Assembly: GCA_016713085.1 (NCBI GenBank)
Contig: JADJPV010000001.1
Coordinates: 1,695,001 to 1,759,000 of the forward strand
Length of the DNA: 64,000 bases
Direction: 5' to 3'
Source of the DNA: Chitinophagaceae bacterium
GTDB lineage: Bacteria > Bacteroidota > Bacteroidia > Chitinophagales > Chitinophagaceae
Positions 37,657 through 46,595 of the stretch are shown piece by piece; positions within the stretch are counted from its first letter, which is position 1, and each line of letters starts with the position of its first letter. The notes under the pieces were generated by a model. That model saw only the letters and a list, made by a program, of their open reading frames with translations, had not been told where the DNA came from and made no database searches. The translations under genes and the position numbers were made by a program.

Positions 37657-38427
37657 ATGGCCCGTAGCAAAAGAAAAATATCTAAGACTCTTCCCTGGAT
37701 CATTATTATTCTTGTTTTTTCAACAGGAGGTTTTTTGGTTGGCCGTAACTGGTGGCTTGAAAAACAGGCTGGTTTGATCCGTTACAGGGAGTTTGGCATT
37801 CCCATTCCTTCCAATTACAGTTTGCATGGAATTGATGTAAGCCGTTATCAGCAGATTATCAATTGGGATGCGGTAAAAGCCATGAATGTGCAGGAAACGA
37901 AAATTCATTTTGCTTTTATTAAGGCAACGGAAGGGAATGACAATACTGACTTCTATTTTAAACGTAACTGGCGTAAAGCAAAAGATGCTGAAATGATTCG
38001 GGGAGCCTATCATTTTTTTATAGCGTCAAAGGATGGTACCATGCAGGCAAGAAATTTTATCAATAAAGTAAAACTGCAAAGCGGTGATCTGCCACCGGTA
38101 CTTGATGTTGAACAGACGAATGGCGTGAGTAAAGCCATTTTACAGCAACGGGTAAAGGCATTTTTATATGCCGCTGAACTGGCCTATGGTGTAAAGCCTG
38201 TTATTTATACCAATGCCGATTTTTACAAAGCTTATTTAAGTGAAGAGTTTGATGACTATCCGTTGTGGGTGGCGCATTACCTGCGGCCTTCTGAACCACG
38301 CATCAGCAGGGACTGGCATTTTTGGCAGCATAGTGAAAGAGGCAGGGTGAATGGTATTTCCGGTAAGGTTGATTTCAATGTATTTAACGGCGACAGCACT
38401 GATTTTGCAAAGCTTCTGATGAAATAA
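37657..38427 (+). CDS. Glycoside hydrolase family 25 lysozyme
   Basis: The ATG at 37657 (MARSKRKISKTLPWIIII) gives 256 residues. An N-terminal transmembrane anchor or uncleaved signal (residues 13-29) is followed by a GH25 barrel: LHGIDVSRYQQIINWDAV, FIKATEGNDNTDFYF, the catalytic LPPVLDVEQTN with Asp-x-Glu, and WHFWQHSERGRVNGISG. The enzyme cleaves beta-1,4-MurNAc-GlcNAc bonds of peptidoglycan in the periplasm or envelope. A TTG at 37645 could add four residues but is less likely. Confidence 0.92.
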   Translation: MARSKRKISKTLPWIIIILVFSTGGFLVGRNWWLEKQAGLIRYREFGIPIPSNYSLHGIDVSRYQQIINWDAVKAMNVQETKIHFAFIKATEGNDNTDFYFKRNWRKAKDAEMIRGAYHFFIASKDGTMQARNFINKVKLQSGDLPPVLDVEQTNGVSKAILQQRVKAFLYAAELAYGVKPVIYTNADFYKAYLSEEFDDYPLWVAHYLRPSEPRISRDWHFWQHSERGRVNGISGKVDFNVFNGDSTDFAKLLMK

Positions 38428-38436
38428 CTATTTTTG
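38404..38436 (+). promoter_or_regulatory. Candidate promoter TTTG-N21-TATTTTTG
   Basis: A -33 TTTG (38404-38407) lies 21 bases before TATTTTTG (38429-38436), close to the Bacteroidota consensus. It overlaps the end of the lysozyme gene and serves the small exported protein starting at 38458. Confidence 0.5.
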
Positions 38437-38457
38437 TAATTATTAAAATTAAAACAC

Positions 38458-38918
38458 ATGAAGAAATTGTTTGTAATCGCAACCTGTATTTTCCTGGTAA
38501 ACATTGTTGGTGCTCAAAATAAAACGGCTAACAGTATTGACTATAAAACAGCAGTTGGTATAAAATTGTGGAGTGGTGCAGGTATAACATTGAAAACATT
38601 CATCAGTGAAAAAAATGCATTGGAGTTTATCGGTTACTTTGACCGCTATGGTACACGCATTACAGGTTTGTATGAAATACATGGCAATCTTACTACCGAG
38701 GGAGGGTTAAAATGGTATATTGGTGCAGGCGCACATGTGGGTTTATACAGGGAGTAACAGCAGTAGGTATTGATGGCGCAGTTGGTTTGGATTATAAATT
38801 CAGTAACCTGCCGGTGAACATTGCACTTGACTGGCAGCCCAGTCTTGAATTTGGGAGTGGCGATAGAAATGGGTTTCATGGTAACTGGGGCGGACTTGCT
38901 GTACGTTATACATTGTAA
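38458..38918 (+). CDS. Small exported beta-barrel-like protein, one-base frameshift
   Basis: A signal peptide (MKKLFVIATCIFLVNIVGAQ) precedes alternating short strands typical of a small outer-membrane barrel: AVGIKLWSGAGITLKTFI, ALEFIGYFDRYGTRITGLYE and GLKWYIGAGAHVGLY. The frame breaks at GGG (38750-38752). Adding one G joins GLYRGVTAVGIDGAVGLDY and the end GGLAVRYTL, giving about 154 residues. It resembles porin-like lipid-binding barrels only in general pattern. The function is unknown. Confidence 0.75.
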
Positions 38919-38936
38919 AAAATAATTCTGCAGAAA

Positions 38937-38969
38937 AGCTGTTGTACAATTTGTACAGCAGCTTTTTTA
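38937..38969 (+). terminator. Rho-independent terminator
   Basis: The 13-base arms AGCTGTTGTACAA and TTGTACAGCAGCT (one G-U pair) flank one T and are followed by six T residues. It ends the small exported-protein gene at 38918. Confidence 0.82.
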
Positions 38970-39002
38970 TTTGCTTAATTTGTACACCTAAACGAATGTA
39001 GT

Positions 39003-39230
39003 ATGAGTGGGATGGAACCTGAAGTGCAGGAATTTTTGAAACGGATTGCACAAACCGTATCAGTAAGTTTATTATTCTTTCTGTTGCACATGACCGTTGG
39101 TATTTATTTTAACTGGGCTTTTTTTGAAGGCAGCCCACGTATTGGTAATATCATTTACTATCTTGTTTTTCTTGCATCACTTGCCGGGTTGATTTATTTT
39201 TATTACAGGCTGTGGAAGGGGAAATTATAA
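39003..39230 (+). CDS. Small two-helix membrane protein, unknown function
   Basis: This 75-residue protein begins MSGMEPEVQEFLKRIAQTV, then has two transmembrane helices (SLLFFLLHMTVGIYFNWAF and IIYYLVFLASLAGLIYFYY) and ends RLWKGKL. The ATG at 39003 follows the terminator by 33 bp. I do not recognise a family. Length, charge pattern and the clear double helix support a real gene. Confidence 0.68.
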   Translation: MSGMEPEVQEFLKRIAQTVSVSLLFFLLHMTVGIYFNWAFFEGSPRIGNIIYYLVFLASLAGLIYFYYRLWKGKL

Positions 39231-39345
39231 TTGTTTTAGCCAGCTGGATTATTTCTATTTGGCTTTCGTTGCGTCGCACACTTGTACGCTTTGTATTCTT
39301 ATTCATTGCAAAAAATCGCATACATTGAAGAGCTGGCTTCTGCAC

Positions 39346-39864
39346 TCAGGATTCAACTCTTTTAGCCTTTTTTCTTACGTAAAGCATACATAATTTTAAA
39401 ATGACTAACCCAAATAACAAGTACAGCAATCCATTTAATAAAAAGTATAAATAAGGATGATCTTTGAATAAGTATCCTGGGATTTCAAAAAAACCTATAT
39501 CAATATGCCAGCCTTTTTTTGAATTGCCTAGTAGAGTTAACCCATAAACCAGTAAAAGGCTTACCAGTGAATTTAACCAATGAAATCCATATTTGCGTAT
39601 TTTATAACCTGAATAAATGGATACAATAATTAAAGTAATAACCCCGGCAAATCCTGACATAATAATGAGACTTGTAAAACTAACCAGATCAATCCCACTT
39701 ACCTCCATTGATTCTTTTGGGTCAGAACTGACTAATGCATTAACAATTTTTATATCAGCAAGAAAAACTAATTTCTGAACAGCTAAGGATAATAATTTAA
39801 GAATAATACTAAGTAGCAATACTACAATAAGATTTAGTTTGTATTTACTAAATATAGTGAGCAT
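39346..39864 (-). CDS. Hypothetical four-helix membrane protein
   Basis: This 172-residue protein has hydrophobic segments near residues 10-30, 60-85, 95-115 and 140-162, and a basic tail YVRKKAKRVES. No family is recognised. It lies 9 bp downstream of the prohibitin-like gene and may be co-transcribed with it. Confidence 0.65.
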   Translation of the reverse strand: MLTIFSKYKLNLIVVLLLSIILKLLSLAVQKLVFLADIKIVNALVSSDPKESMEVSGIDLVSFTSLIIMSGFAGVITLIIVSIYSGYKIRKYGFHWLNSLVSLLLVYGLTLLGNSKKGWHIDIGFFEIPGYLFKDHPYLYFLLNGLLYLLFGLVILKLCMLYVRKKAKRVES

Positions 39865-39873
39865 CCAAATAAA

Positions 39874-40785
39874 TTAGTTTTTATCTCCCGGATTCAAAAT
39901 CACCGGCGTATTTCCCTTTCCCATAATTATAATCTTTGCATTGGGTGATTTGCTTAATTCAAGATTTGCTTTAATACTTTCATACTGCAATTGCCTGTCG
40001 GTTAAGCTTTCGCTGATGATGCGCTGGTAATCGGCAATACCCTGTGCTTCCACACGCTTACGTTCAGCTTCCTGTTTTTCTTTTTGTAATACAAACTGCA
40101 TTTTCTGCGCATCCTGTTCAGCATTGATCTTTTGTTCAATGGTTGCTTTTACGCTGGCAGGTAAAGTAATATTGCGTACAAGCAGATTTTCAAGAAACAA
40201 TCCTCTTTTTTTAAAATCATCTTCAATGTTTTTAAAAATGCGTGATTGAAATTCATCACGCTTGGTTGAATACAACGCTACTGCATCGTAATAAACAGCA
40301 TTGTCCCTGATACGTGTACGGGTAAGCGGACGAACAATCTTGTTTTCATAATCTTCTCCTGTTTCTGAAATTAGCTTTGGAGCATCAACCGGAATTACAC
40401 GATATAAGACAGACAGATCAATGGTTACTTCCAATCCATCAGCAGTAAGCACCCGGATAGCATCATCGCTTGCTTTATTTCCTTCGTCATGTACACCACT
40501 CATGGTATAGTTGAGCGTTTTCGTATCCATTTTAATTACTTCAACTAACGGATTCACAAAGTTCAATCCGCTTGGCAGAGTACGGCTCTGCACTTTCCCA
40601 AATAGTTTTTGAACTCCAACATATCCTGCATCAATCTGCACAATACAGGAAGTAAGAAGTCCTATCAGTATAACAACAAATCCAAGTGTGCGGATCAGTT
40701 TCCCGAATTTCTGAAGCGGACTGTCAGCTTTTGCCACAGCAAAGCCAACTGCAACGGCAATCAAACCAAGAATAAGGAGGAACAT
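39874..40785 (-). CDS. Prohibitin/SPFH-family membrane protein
   Basis: The ATG at 40785 gives 303 residues, MFLLILGLIAVAVGFAVAKA. An upstream TTG-like start at 40878 would add an unlikely 31 residues. Two N-terminal hydrophobic segments are followed by the band-7 domain: QIDAGYVGVQKLFGKVQSR, LPSGLNFVNPLVEVIK, GLEVTIDLSVLYRV and LLVRNITLPASVKATIEQK. An Ala/Glu-rich coiled coil (KQEAERKRVEAQGIADYQR) and a short tail complete it. SPFH proteins form large ring or cage scaffolds at the membrane, often with FtsH-type proteases. No such protease is adjacent. Confidence 0.9.
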   Translation of the reverse strand: MFLLILGLIAVAVGFAVAKADSPLQKFGKLIRTLGFVVILIGLLTSCIVQIDAGYVGVQKLFGKVQSRTLPSGLNFVNPLVEVIKMDTKTLNYTMSGVHDEGNKASDDAIRVLTADGLEVTIDLSVLYRVIPVDAPKLISETGEDYENKIVRPLTRTRIRDNAVYYDAVALYSTKRDEFQSRIFKNIEDDFKKRGLFLENLLVRNITLPASVKATIEQKINAEQDAQKMQFVLQKEKQEAERKRVEAQGIADYQRIISESLTDRQLQYESIKANLELSKSPNAKIIIMGKGNTPVILNPGDKN

Positions 40786-40855
40786 AGTATGAATATTTAG
40801 TGATATCGTGAAAGTGCAACAAGGTACAGGAAAGAAAATCAAAAAAACATGATCT

Positions 40856-41146
40856 TCAACTGCTGTGATCGGCAACAATCAACCACTGTCCTTTAATTTT
40901 TTTGAACAATAAGGTATAATGACCGCCAATATCACCATCCTTATCTCTTTTTAAATGCCATTTGCCAATTACATAGTATGCATCGGGAGCAAGTTTTGTG
41001 AGTTTCACAATATCAAAACTCAGTTCGCCCATGGCATCCATGTCGGGATAACTTTTGCGGTAGTTGGCCAGTGTTTGATCGTAGCCATAAGTAACACCGC
41101 TTTTGCCGATAAACATCAGCGAGTCGCTTTTCCAGTAACCATTCAT
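40856..41146 (-). pseudogene. SnoaL/DUF4440-type protein, probably missing its N-terminus
   Basis: The 96 residues (YWKSDSLMFIGKSGVTYGY, YVIGKWHLKRD, GHYTLLFKKIKGQWLIVAD) are the second half of the NTF2-like fold of DUF4440/SnoaL proteins. Homologues usually begin 40-60 residues earlier with helices and often a signal peptide. A stop codon immediately precedes this ATG in frame, so the 5' end is absent. It could be a short functional variant, but truncation is more likely. Confidence 0.6.
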
Positions 41147-41184
41147 TTATTATGAAATTACGCAAAAGCAGAAATGCTTTGCTG

Positions 41185-41221
41185 AAAAAGAAAAGCGGCT
41201 CATTGAGCCGCCTTTCTTTTT
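41185..41221. terminator. Bidirectional terminator
   Basis: The 18-base arms AAAAAGAAAAGCGGCTCA and TGAGCCGCCTTTCTTTTT (one mismatch) flank one T. The A and T tracts give a U run on either strand. It ends the minus-strand sugar-isomerase-like gene at 41220. Confidence 0.78.
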
Positions 41222-42116
41222 AATTGTTTCCCCATTTTTTCTTTTTGAGGAATTCAATACTTTTTTTAATAGATTGCTCTTCAGGCATGGTGTAAGCTTC
41301 CTGCTCAACAAATGCATATTTTAAGCCTGATAGTTTTTTCTCTGCAAAAATGGGAGCAAAGTCAATCGTACCATCGCCAACCTGTGTACTTTCCTTATCG
41401 CCTTTGGAATTGGTGGTCATATCTTTTACATGCCACATGGTAAATCGGCCGGGATATTTCTTAAACCAGTCAATTGGTTTTTCTCCGGCAAACACAACCC
41501 AGTAAAGATCAAACTCAAAATCAACCATACCCGGATCAGTTTGTGTTAACAGCAATTCTAAAAACTGTTTTCCTTCATCTACTTTCTTAAACTCAAAATC
41601 GTGGTTATGATAGGCCAGTTTCATTCCGGCAGCCTTTGTAAGCTCAGCAGTTTTATTGATTGCTTCAAGATATTTTTTAAATCCATCCCCATTCCTGTAC
41701 TGATCATTTGTATACGGAACTGTTACATACTCATTACCCATAATGGTTGCAGCTTCTGTAATGGCTTTCCATGCATCTGTATTTCCATTAATCACTGAGT
41801 CAGGTATTCCGTAATGTCCGCTGGGCGATGTTAATTTGTTTGCATCAAACATGGCTTTAAATTCTGTTGGCGTTTTTCCAAAGAACGTTTTGCCATCAAA
41901 TCCGTACAGTTCAATCTGGTTATAGCCTGCTTTGGATATATATTCAATTGTTGATGTAAGATTCTTGCTGACATCGTTGCGGACAGTATATAACTGAAGT
42001 CCGTATTTTTTTTCAGCTGCAGGATCAGCACAGGAAACCATAGGTAAGCCTGCCAGAGAAAAACCCGCTGTTAATGCTGCTGAGGTTCTTAAAAATTCTT
42101 TACGGTTGTAAGACAT
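41220..42116 (-). CDS. Secreted xylose-isomerase-like TIM barrel (sugar phosphate isomerase/epimerase)
   Basis: The ATG at 42116 gives MSYNRKEFLRTSAALTAGFS, a Tat-like signal with lipobox-like VSC, then KKYGLQLYTVRNDV. The AP-endonuclease-2/TIM fold shows ISKAGYNQIELYGFDG, LAYHNHDFEFKKV, MVDFEFDLYWVVFAG and WHVKDM. Metal ligands His, Asp and Glu lie at strand ends as in the family. It ends with FVEQEAYTMPEEQSIKKSI. It is likely periplasmic and acts on a sugar or keto-sugar in the oxidation locus that starts here. Confidence 0.88.
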   Translation of the reverse strand: MSYNRKEFLRTSAALTAGFSLAGLPMVSCADPAAEKKYGLQLYTVRNDVSKNLTSTIEYISKAGYNQIELYGFDGKTFFGKTPTEFKAMFDANKLTSPSGHYGIPDSVINGNTDAWKAITEAATIMGNEYVTVPYTNDQYRNGDGFKKYLEAINKTAELTKAAGMKLAYHNHDFEFKKVDEGKQFLELLLTQTDPGMVDFEFDLYWVVFAGEKPIDWFKKYPGRFTMWHVKDMTTNSKGDKESTQVGDGTIDFAPIFAEKKLSGLKYAFVEQEAYTMPEEQSIKKSIEFLKKKKWGNN

Positions 42117-42138
42117 AATCGTTTGATATTTCATTCCG

Positions 42139-42199
42139 TCTGACGCCCTCATCTGACGGAATTGTTAGAATTGTTTATGCATCAAACGAGGGCGTCAGA
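42139..42199. repeat. Inverted repeat between two minus-strand genes
   Basis: TCTGACGCCCTC (42139-42150) and its exact complement (42188-42199) are 37 bp apart, with a further CATCTGACGG near the left arm. This may be an mRNA hairpin between the small dehydrogenase subunit gene and the TIM-barrel gene. Confidence 0.7.
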
Positions 42200-42215
42200 T
42201 GCGGCAGTTCATTTC

Positions 42216-42854
42216 TTATTCAGCCCATGCTTTATCTCCTTTTGCATAAGGGAATGCACCATCATATTTACCCGGTACAGGAATATGACGTAATGTTTCT
42301 GTCATTCCTGTTTTGGAAGTAAAGAAACCCATCAGTGTTAACTGCTTCATCATTGTATAATAATGGCTGGGCGATCCCTCAAACTCTGTTTGATCTTTCC
42401 AGGCAAGTGTACTGTTTTTCTTTTCATGTTCTTCACGCAGAGGCTTATCCGTTTCATTGCGTTTTTCATTGAATTCTTTTGCTTCTTTTTCAAGACTGAT
42501 CAATAAATCATGCCGTTGTTCTGGAGTAGATTCCATAAATGATTTGCTGTGCATTTTGTTACAGGCCTCATCCAGAGCTTCAATACCTTTCATGAAAGCA
42601 GTCTGTTGTTTTTCTGTATAACAATCGGTCACCATTACTTTCATAAACTCACCAACCTGTGCTGCCTTTGCACCAGGTGTTGTTGTGGCGGGAATAATGG
42701 TTTCACTTACTTCATCAAGCAATGCAATATTGGAAGCGGTAAAACCTGCTTCAGCTTTCGTACCTGTTTTACAGCCATTCAAAAAAAAGCTGCCACCAAT
42801 TACCGCTCCACCTGTAGCTAAAGCCACCATTTTTAAAAGCTCTCTGCGATCCAT
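42216..42854 (-). CDS. Gluconate 2-dehydrogenase subunit 3 family protein
   Basis: This 212-residue protein has a Tat-type start MDRRELLKMVALATGGAVIG and a Cys (FLNGCKTG) that could be lipidated. The body has LDEVSETIIPATTTPGAKAA, QVGEFMKVMVTDCYTEKQQ, AFMKGIEALDEACNK and a late TLMGFFTSKTGM, the pattern of the small gamma subunit of FAD-dependent sugar dehydrogenases. It probably helps the adjacent GMC subunit (42972-44654) fold and be exported through Tat. The companion cytochrome c lies at 55467. Confidence 0.88.
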   Translation of the reverse strand: MDRRELLKMVALATGGAVIGGSFFLNGCKTGTKAEAGFTASNIALLDEVSETIIPATTTPGAKAAQVGEFMKVMVTDCYTEKQQTAFMKGIEALDEACNKMHSKSFMESTPEQRHDLLISLEKEAKEFNEKRNETDKPLREEHEKKNSTLAWKDQTEFEGSPSHYYTMMKQLTLMGFFTSKTGMTETLRHIPVPGKYDGAFPYAKGDKAWAE

Positions 42855-42948
42855 AGTATTTATTTTAAACGTTTAAAATTAATATCAAACAAATTCAATC
42901 TATCGGTTTTTCAAATTCTATATTCACATTGTAATCTCAAGATACCAA

Positions 42949-42974
42949 GCTCCCCTTTAGGGGTTGGGGGCTTA
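42949..42974. repeat. GC-rich palindromic element overlapping a stop codon
   Basis: The element starts CTCCCCTTTAGGGGTTGGGG and ends GGCTTAG-like. It lies at the 3' end of the GMC gene, whose stop codon (42972-42974) is part of the element. Confidence 0.7.
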
Positions 42975-44654
42975 GATATTTCCTTTTTTTAATTCCTTCA
43001 CTGCAAAGTCAGCAGCCCTTGCTGTTAATGCCATATAAGTTAAAGATGGGTTTACGCAGGATGAGCTTGTCATACATGCTCCATCTGTAACAAATACATT
43101 GGGAGCATCCCATACCTGGTTATTGCCATTCAATACAGAAGTTTTTGAATCATGGCCCATACGTGCAGTTCCCATTTCATGAATCCCATGCCCCATAGCA
43201 TGACCTGAGTCATAGGTGTTAATATTTTTTACTCCACCTGCTTCAAGCATCGCTACTAGTTCTTCTTTTATGGCAGCACGCATTTTTATTTCATTTTCTT
43301 TCAGTTCTGCATCCATTGCCAGTACCGGTAATCCCCATTTATCTTTTACTGTTTTATCTAACGAAATTTTATTTTCATGATAAGGAAGTATTTCACCAAA
43401 GCCAGTTGCCCCCATTCTCCAACTGCCAGGTTCTGTTAATGTTTCTTTTAACTGATTGCCGATATTCATTTCTGCAATTTCTCTGCCCCACCCATGTCTG
43501 CCTGCACTGCCCTGGTATCCGAAACCTCTTAGAAAATCTCTTTTTTTATCGCCGGGAATATTGGCGAACCGTGTAATATAAAATCCGGCAGGACGACGGC
43601 CATATTCTGTTTTGTCTTCATAACCATCAATATCGCCGCCGGCACCAAGGTTATAATGATGATCCATTAAATTATGACCAAGTTCACCGCTGCTGCTGCC
43701 CAAACCACCCGGCCATATATCAGTGGCTGAATTAAATAACAACCAGGTTGAATTTAATGCCGAGGCGCAAACAAAAATTATTTTGGCTTTGTACTCGTAG
43801 GTTTTATTGTCCATTGTATCCAAAACTTCAACACCTGTTGCTTTCTTTTTGTCTTTATTGTACAGAATTTTTGTTACCAGTGATAAGGGTCGTACAGTGA
43901 GGTTGTTTGTTTTCATTGCTGCCGGAAGGGTAGAAGATTGTGTACTGAAATATCCTCCAAACGGACAGCCCTCCCAGCAACGGTTGCGGAACTGGCAATT
44001 GGTTCTTTCATTATGTGGCACGGTAATATTGGCTACACGACTGTTGATTAAATGACGTTCCCCTTTATAAAAGCTTTTAATCTTTGCGGCTACATCTTTC
44101 TCAATTAAATTTAATGGAACCGGTGGCATAAATTGTCCATCAGGTAAATAAGGCAATCCTTCCAATGAGCCACTGATGCCTGCAAATTTTTCTACATGAT
44201 CATACCAGGGTGCAATGTCCTTATAGCGGATGGGCCAGTCAACACCAAAACCGTCTTTTGCATTGGCTTCGAAATCAAGATCGCTCCAGCGATAACTATG
44301 CCTGCCCCATAAAACAGAACGGCCTCCCATGCGGTAAACCCTCCACCAGGTAAATGGTTTTACTTCCGTATAAGGAGAATCTTTTTCATTGGCCCATGCA
44401 TCCATCACTCTTTCATTCGCTGCCCATCCACGATGAATAACTTGATAATCCTGTTTTTGCTGTTGCGTTGTATCACCCCGGTGCTCAAATTCCCATGGCA
44501 TTTTTTTGGCAGAGTTATAATCTTCGATGTGTTTATGTTCGGCACCACGCTCCAGCATCAATACCTTCAGCCCTTTTTCACAAAGTTCTTTTGCTGCCCA
44601 GCCGCCACTGATTCCGGAGCCTATAACAATTGCATCATATGTATTATCTGCCAT
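42972..44654 (-). CDS. GMC oxidoreductase (FAD sugar dehydrogenase large subunit), paralogue 1
   Basis: This 560-residue protein has the dinucleotide motif AIVIGSGISGGWAAKELCEKG (residues 9-29), GGRSVLWGRHSYRW, a cysteine cluster CQFRNRCWEGCPFGGYFS that suggests an Fe-S or disulfide site as in membrane sugar dehydrogenases, and IFVCASALNSTWLLFN. The catalytic region is GIHEMGTARMGHD, with NPSLTYMALTARAA near the end. It has no signal of its own, so export likely depends on the small subunit at 42216-42854. Family role: oxidation of a sugar hydroxyl, often C3, with electrons passed to cytochrome c. Confidence 0.9.
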   Translation of the reverse strand: MADNTYDAIVIGSGISGGWAAKELCEKGLKVLMLERGAEHKHIEDYNSAKKMPWEFEHRGDTTQQQKQDYQVIHRGWAANERVMDAWANEKDSPYTEVKPFTWWRVYRMGGRSVLWGRHSYRWSDLDFEANAKDGFGVDWPIRYKDIAPWYDHVEKFAGISGSLEGLPYLPDGQFMPPVPLNLIEKDVAAKIKSFYKGERHLINSRVANITVPHNERTNCQFRNRCWEGCPFGGYFSTQSSTLPAAMKTNNLTVRPLSLVTKILYNKDKKKATGVEVLDTMDNKTYEYKAKIIFVCASALNSTWLLFNSATDIWPGGLGSSSGELGHNLMDHHYNLGAGGDIDGYEDKTEYGRRPAGFYITRFANIPGDKKRDFLRGFGYQGSAGRHGWGREIAEMNIGNQLKETLTEPGSWRMGATGFGEILPYHENKISLDKTVKDKWGLPVLAMDAELKENEIKMRAAIKEELVAMLEAGGVKNINTYDSGHAMGHGIHEMGTARMGHDSKTSVLNGNNQVWDAPNVFVTDGACMTSSSCVNPSLTYMALTARAADFAVKELKKGNI

Positions 44655-44680
44655 GCTGAATAAATTGATTATTTACATGC

Positions 44681-46363
44681 TTAAAGATTTCCTTTCTTTA
44701 ATTCCTTCACAGCAAAATCAGCAGCTCTTGCTGTTAATGCCATATAAGTTAAAGATGGATTTACACAGGAGGCACTGGTCATACATGCCCCATCAGTAAC
44801 AAATACATTCGGTGCATCCCATACCTGGTTATTGCCATTCAGTACAGATGTTTTAGGGTCACGACCCATACGTGCAGTTCCCATTTCGTGTATACCCATA
44901 CCAACTGCATATCCATCATCGTGTACTTTTACATCTTTAACTCCCGCAGCTTCCAGCATTTCTTTTGCATCGTTCATCATATCAATCCGCATCTTCTTTT
45001 CATTTTCTTTAATCTCTGCATTGAATGAAAGAACAGGAAGGCCCCATTTATCTTTTACATTTTTATCGAGTGTGATTTTATTATCATGATAGGGAAGCAT
45101 TTCACCAAAACCGGTAATGTTAATTGACCAGTCATCATTTGGTTCACTCATTATTTCTTTCAGATTTGCTCCAATTGTTAATTCTGCCACATGCGATCCT
45201 CTGCCACGCCCGGCACCGCCCTGGTAACCAAAGCCACGCAGGTAATCTCTTTTGTCATCATAAACATTTCTGAAACGTGGAATATAAATACCGGTTGGTC
45301 GGCGTCCAAAGAGATACTTATCACTGAAACCCTCCACTTTACCACCGGCACCGCAACGGAAATGATGATCCATTACATTATGTCCAAGTTCACCACTGCT
45401 GCTCCCTAATCCGCCTTCCCAAACATCAGTAGCAGAATTCATTAATATCCATGATGAGTTTAATGCAGAAGCACAGACAAAAACAATCTTTGCTTTATAC
45501 TCATAGGTTTTGTTTGATTCTGCATCAATGATTTCAACACCGGTTGCTTTCTTTTTGTCTTTATCGTATAAAATTTTTGTAACAATAGAAAACGGACGGA
45601 GTGTAAGATTTCCTGTTTTCATTGCAGCAGGTAAAGTAGCAGCCTGTGTACTGAAGTAACCACCAAACGGGCAGCCTCTTGCGCAACGGTTCCGGTATTG
45701 ACAATTCGTTCTTTCGTGATGCGGCTGTGTAATATTTGCACTGCGGCCAATAATAAGATGACGCATTCCTTTATAATGTGCTTCCAGTCTTTTCTTTACT
45801 TCTTTCTCTGCACAGTTAAGTTCCATGGCCGGCATAAAATCTCCGTCTGGTAAAACATCCAAACCTTCTTTGCTCCCCTGTATACCTGCAAATTTTTCTG
45901 CATAACTATACCACGGAGCAAGTTCATCGTAACGGATGGGCCAGTCAACAGCAATGCCTTCTTTGGCATTGGCTTCAAAATCCCATTTGTTGAAACGGTA
46001 ACTCTGTCTGCCCCACATCAATGAACGGCCGCCTACATGATAACCACGAAACCAGTCGAAACGTTTTTCTTCTGTATATGGATGGTCAATATCACTGCAC
46101 CACCAGTCAAGGGTCATTTCATTTAATGGGTAATCCCTTTTCAGTTTGGGATAATCTTTAATCATTTGCTGTGTACGTCCGCCACGGTGTGGAAACTCCC
46201 ATGCATCTTTAGTGGTACTTGTGTAATCAACAATATGTTTTACATCCTGACCACGTTCCAGCATAATTACTTTGAGACCTTTTTCTGTGAGTTCTTTGGC
46301 GGCCCAGCCCCCGCTGATTCCTGACCCAATTACAATGGCATCATATTCGTTAATCTCAGGCAT
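44681..46363 (-). CDS. GMC oxidoreductase (FAD sugar dehydrogenase large subunit), paralogue 2
   Basis: This protein has the same length (560) and order of motifs as the downstream paralogue: AIVIGSGISGGWAAKELTEKG, GGRSLMWGRQSYRF, CQYRNRCARGCPFGGYFS and GIHEMGTARMGRD. The last 25 residues before the final residue are identical to those of paralogue 1. The two genes are 26 bp apart, so they form a tandem duplication with a conserved 3' end. The central part (AGGKVEGFSDKYLFGRRP against AGGDIDGYEDKTEYGRRP) is more divergent, which may reflect different sugar substrates. Confidence 0.9.
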   Translation of the reverse strand: MPEINEYDAIVIGSGISGGWAAKELTEKGLKVIMLERGQDVKHIVDYTSTTKDAWEFPHRGGRTQQMIKDYPKLKRDYPLNEMTLDWWCSDIDHPYTEEKRFDWFRGYHVGGRSLMWGRQSYRFNKWDFEANAKEGIAVDWPIRYDELAPWYSYAEKFAGIQGSKEGLDVLPDGDFMPAMELNCAEKEVKKRLEAHYKGMRHLIIGRSANITQPHHERTNCQYRNRCARGCPFGGYFSTQAATLPAAMKTGNLTLRPFSIVTKILYDKDKKKATGVEIIDAESNKTYEYKAKIVFVCASALNSSWILMNSATDVWEGGLGSSSGELGHNVMDHHFRCGAGGKVEGFSDKYLFGRRPTGIYIPRFRNVYDDKRDYLRGFGYQGGAGRGRGSHVAELTIGANLKEIMSEPNDDWSINITGFGEMLPYHDNKITLDKNVKDKWGLPVLSFNAEIKENEKKMRIDMMNDAKEMLEAAGVKDVKVHDDGYAVGMGIHEMGTARMGRDPKTSVLNGNNQVWDAPNVFVTDGACMTSASCVNPSLTYMALTARAADFAVKELKKGNL

Positions 46364-46402
46364 ACTAAAAATTTATAGTTTGAATTATTGTTTCTTGTTT
46401 GC

Positions 46403-46592
46403 GGCCTCTCCTCCCTTCCTCCTCTCCGGTAGAGAGGAGGTGGTGCAGTATTTCTTTATTCAACTTTTTATCTTCCTCATCAACTTAATTTCTTTCCTCA
46501 TCTAATAACAACGATTATAAATCATGTTATTACTTACAACAAGAAAGGGCTGTGCCTGGCAAGTCCTCCTTTGGGGGATTTAGGGGGCCAGC
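46403..46592. repeat. Two palindromic elements in the 46364-46595 gap
   Basis: Copy 46403-46443 has CTCCTCTCCGGTAGAGAGGA at its core. Copy 46561-46592 reads TCCTCCTTTGGGGGATTTAG with GGGGGCC following. The 232-bp gap holds no gene. Both resemble other elements in the window. Confidence 0.65.
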
Positions 46593-46595
46593 CTT

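Noticed and set aside
37657..38427. Phage endolysin
   Set aside because: The GH25 protein has an N-terminal membrane anchor and no holin or phage neighbours, so a cellular lysozyme is more likely.
39231..39345. Possible attachment site or repeat near TTGCGTCGCACACTTGTACG
   Set aside because: The motif looks unusual, but no second copy, integrase or duplicated flank is visible in the window.
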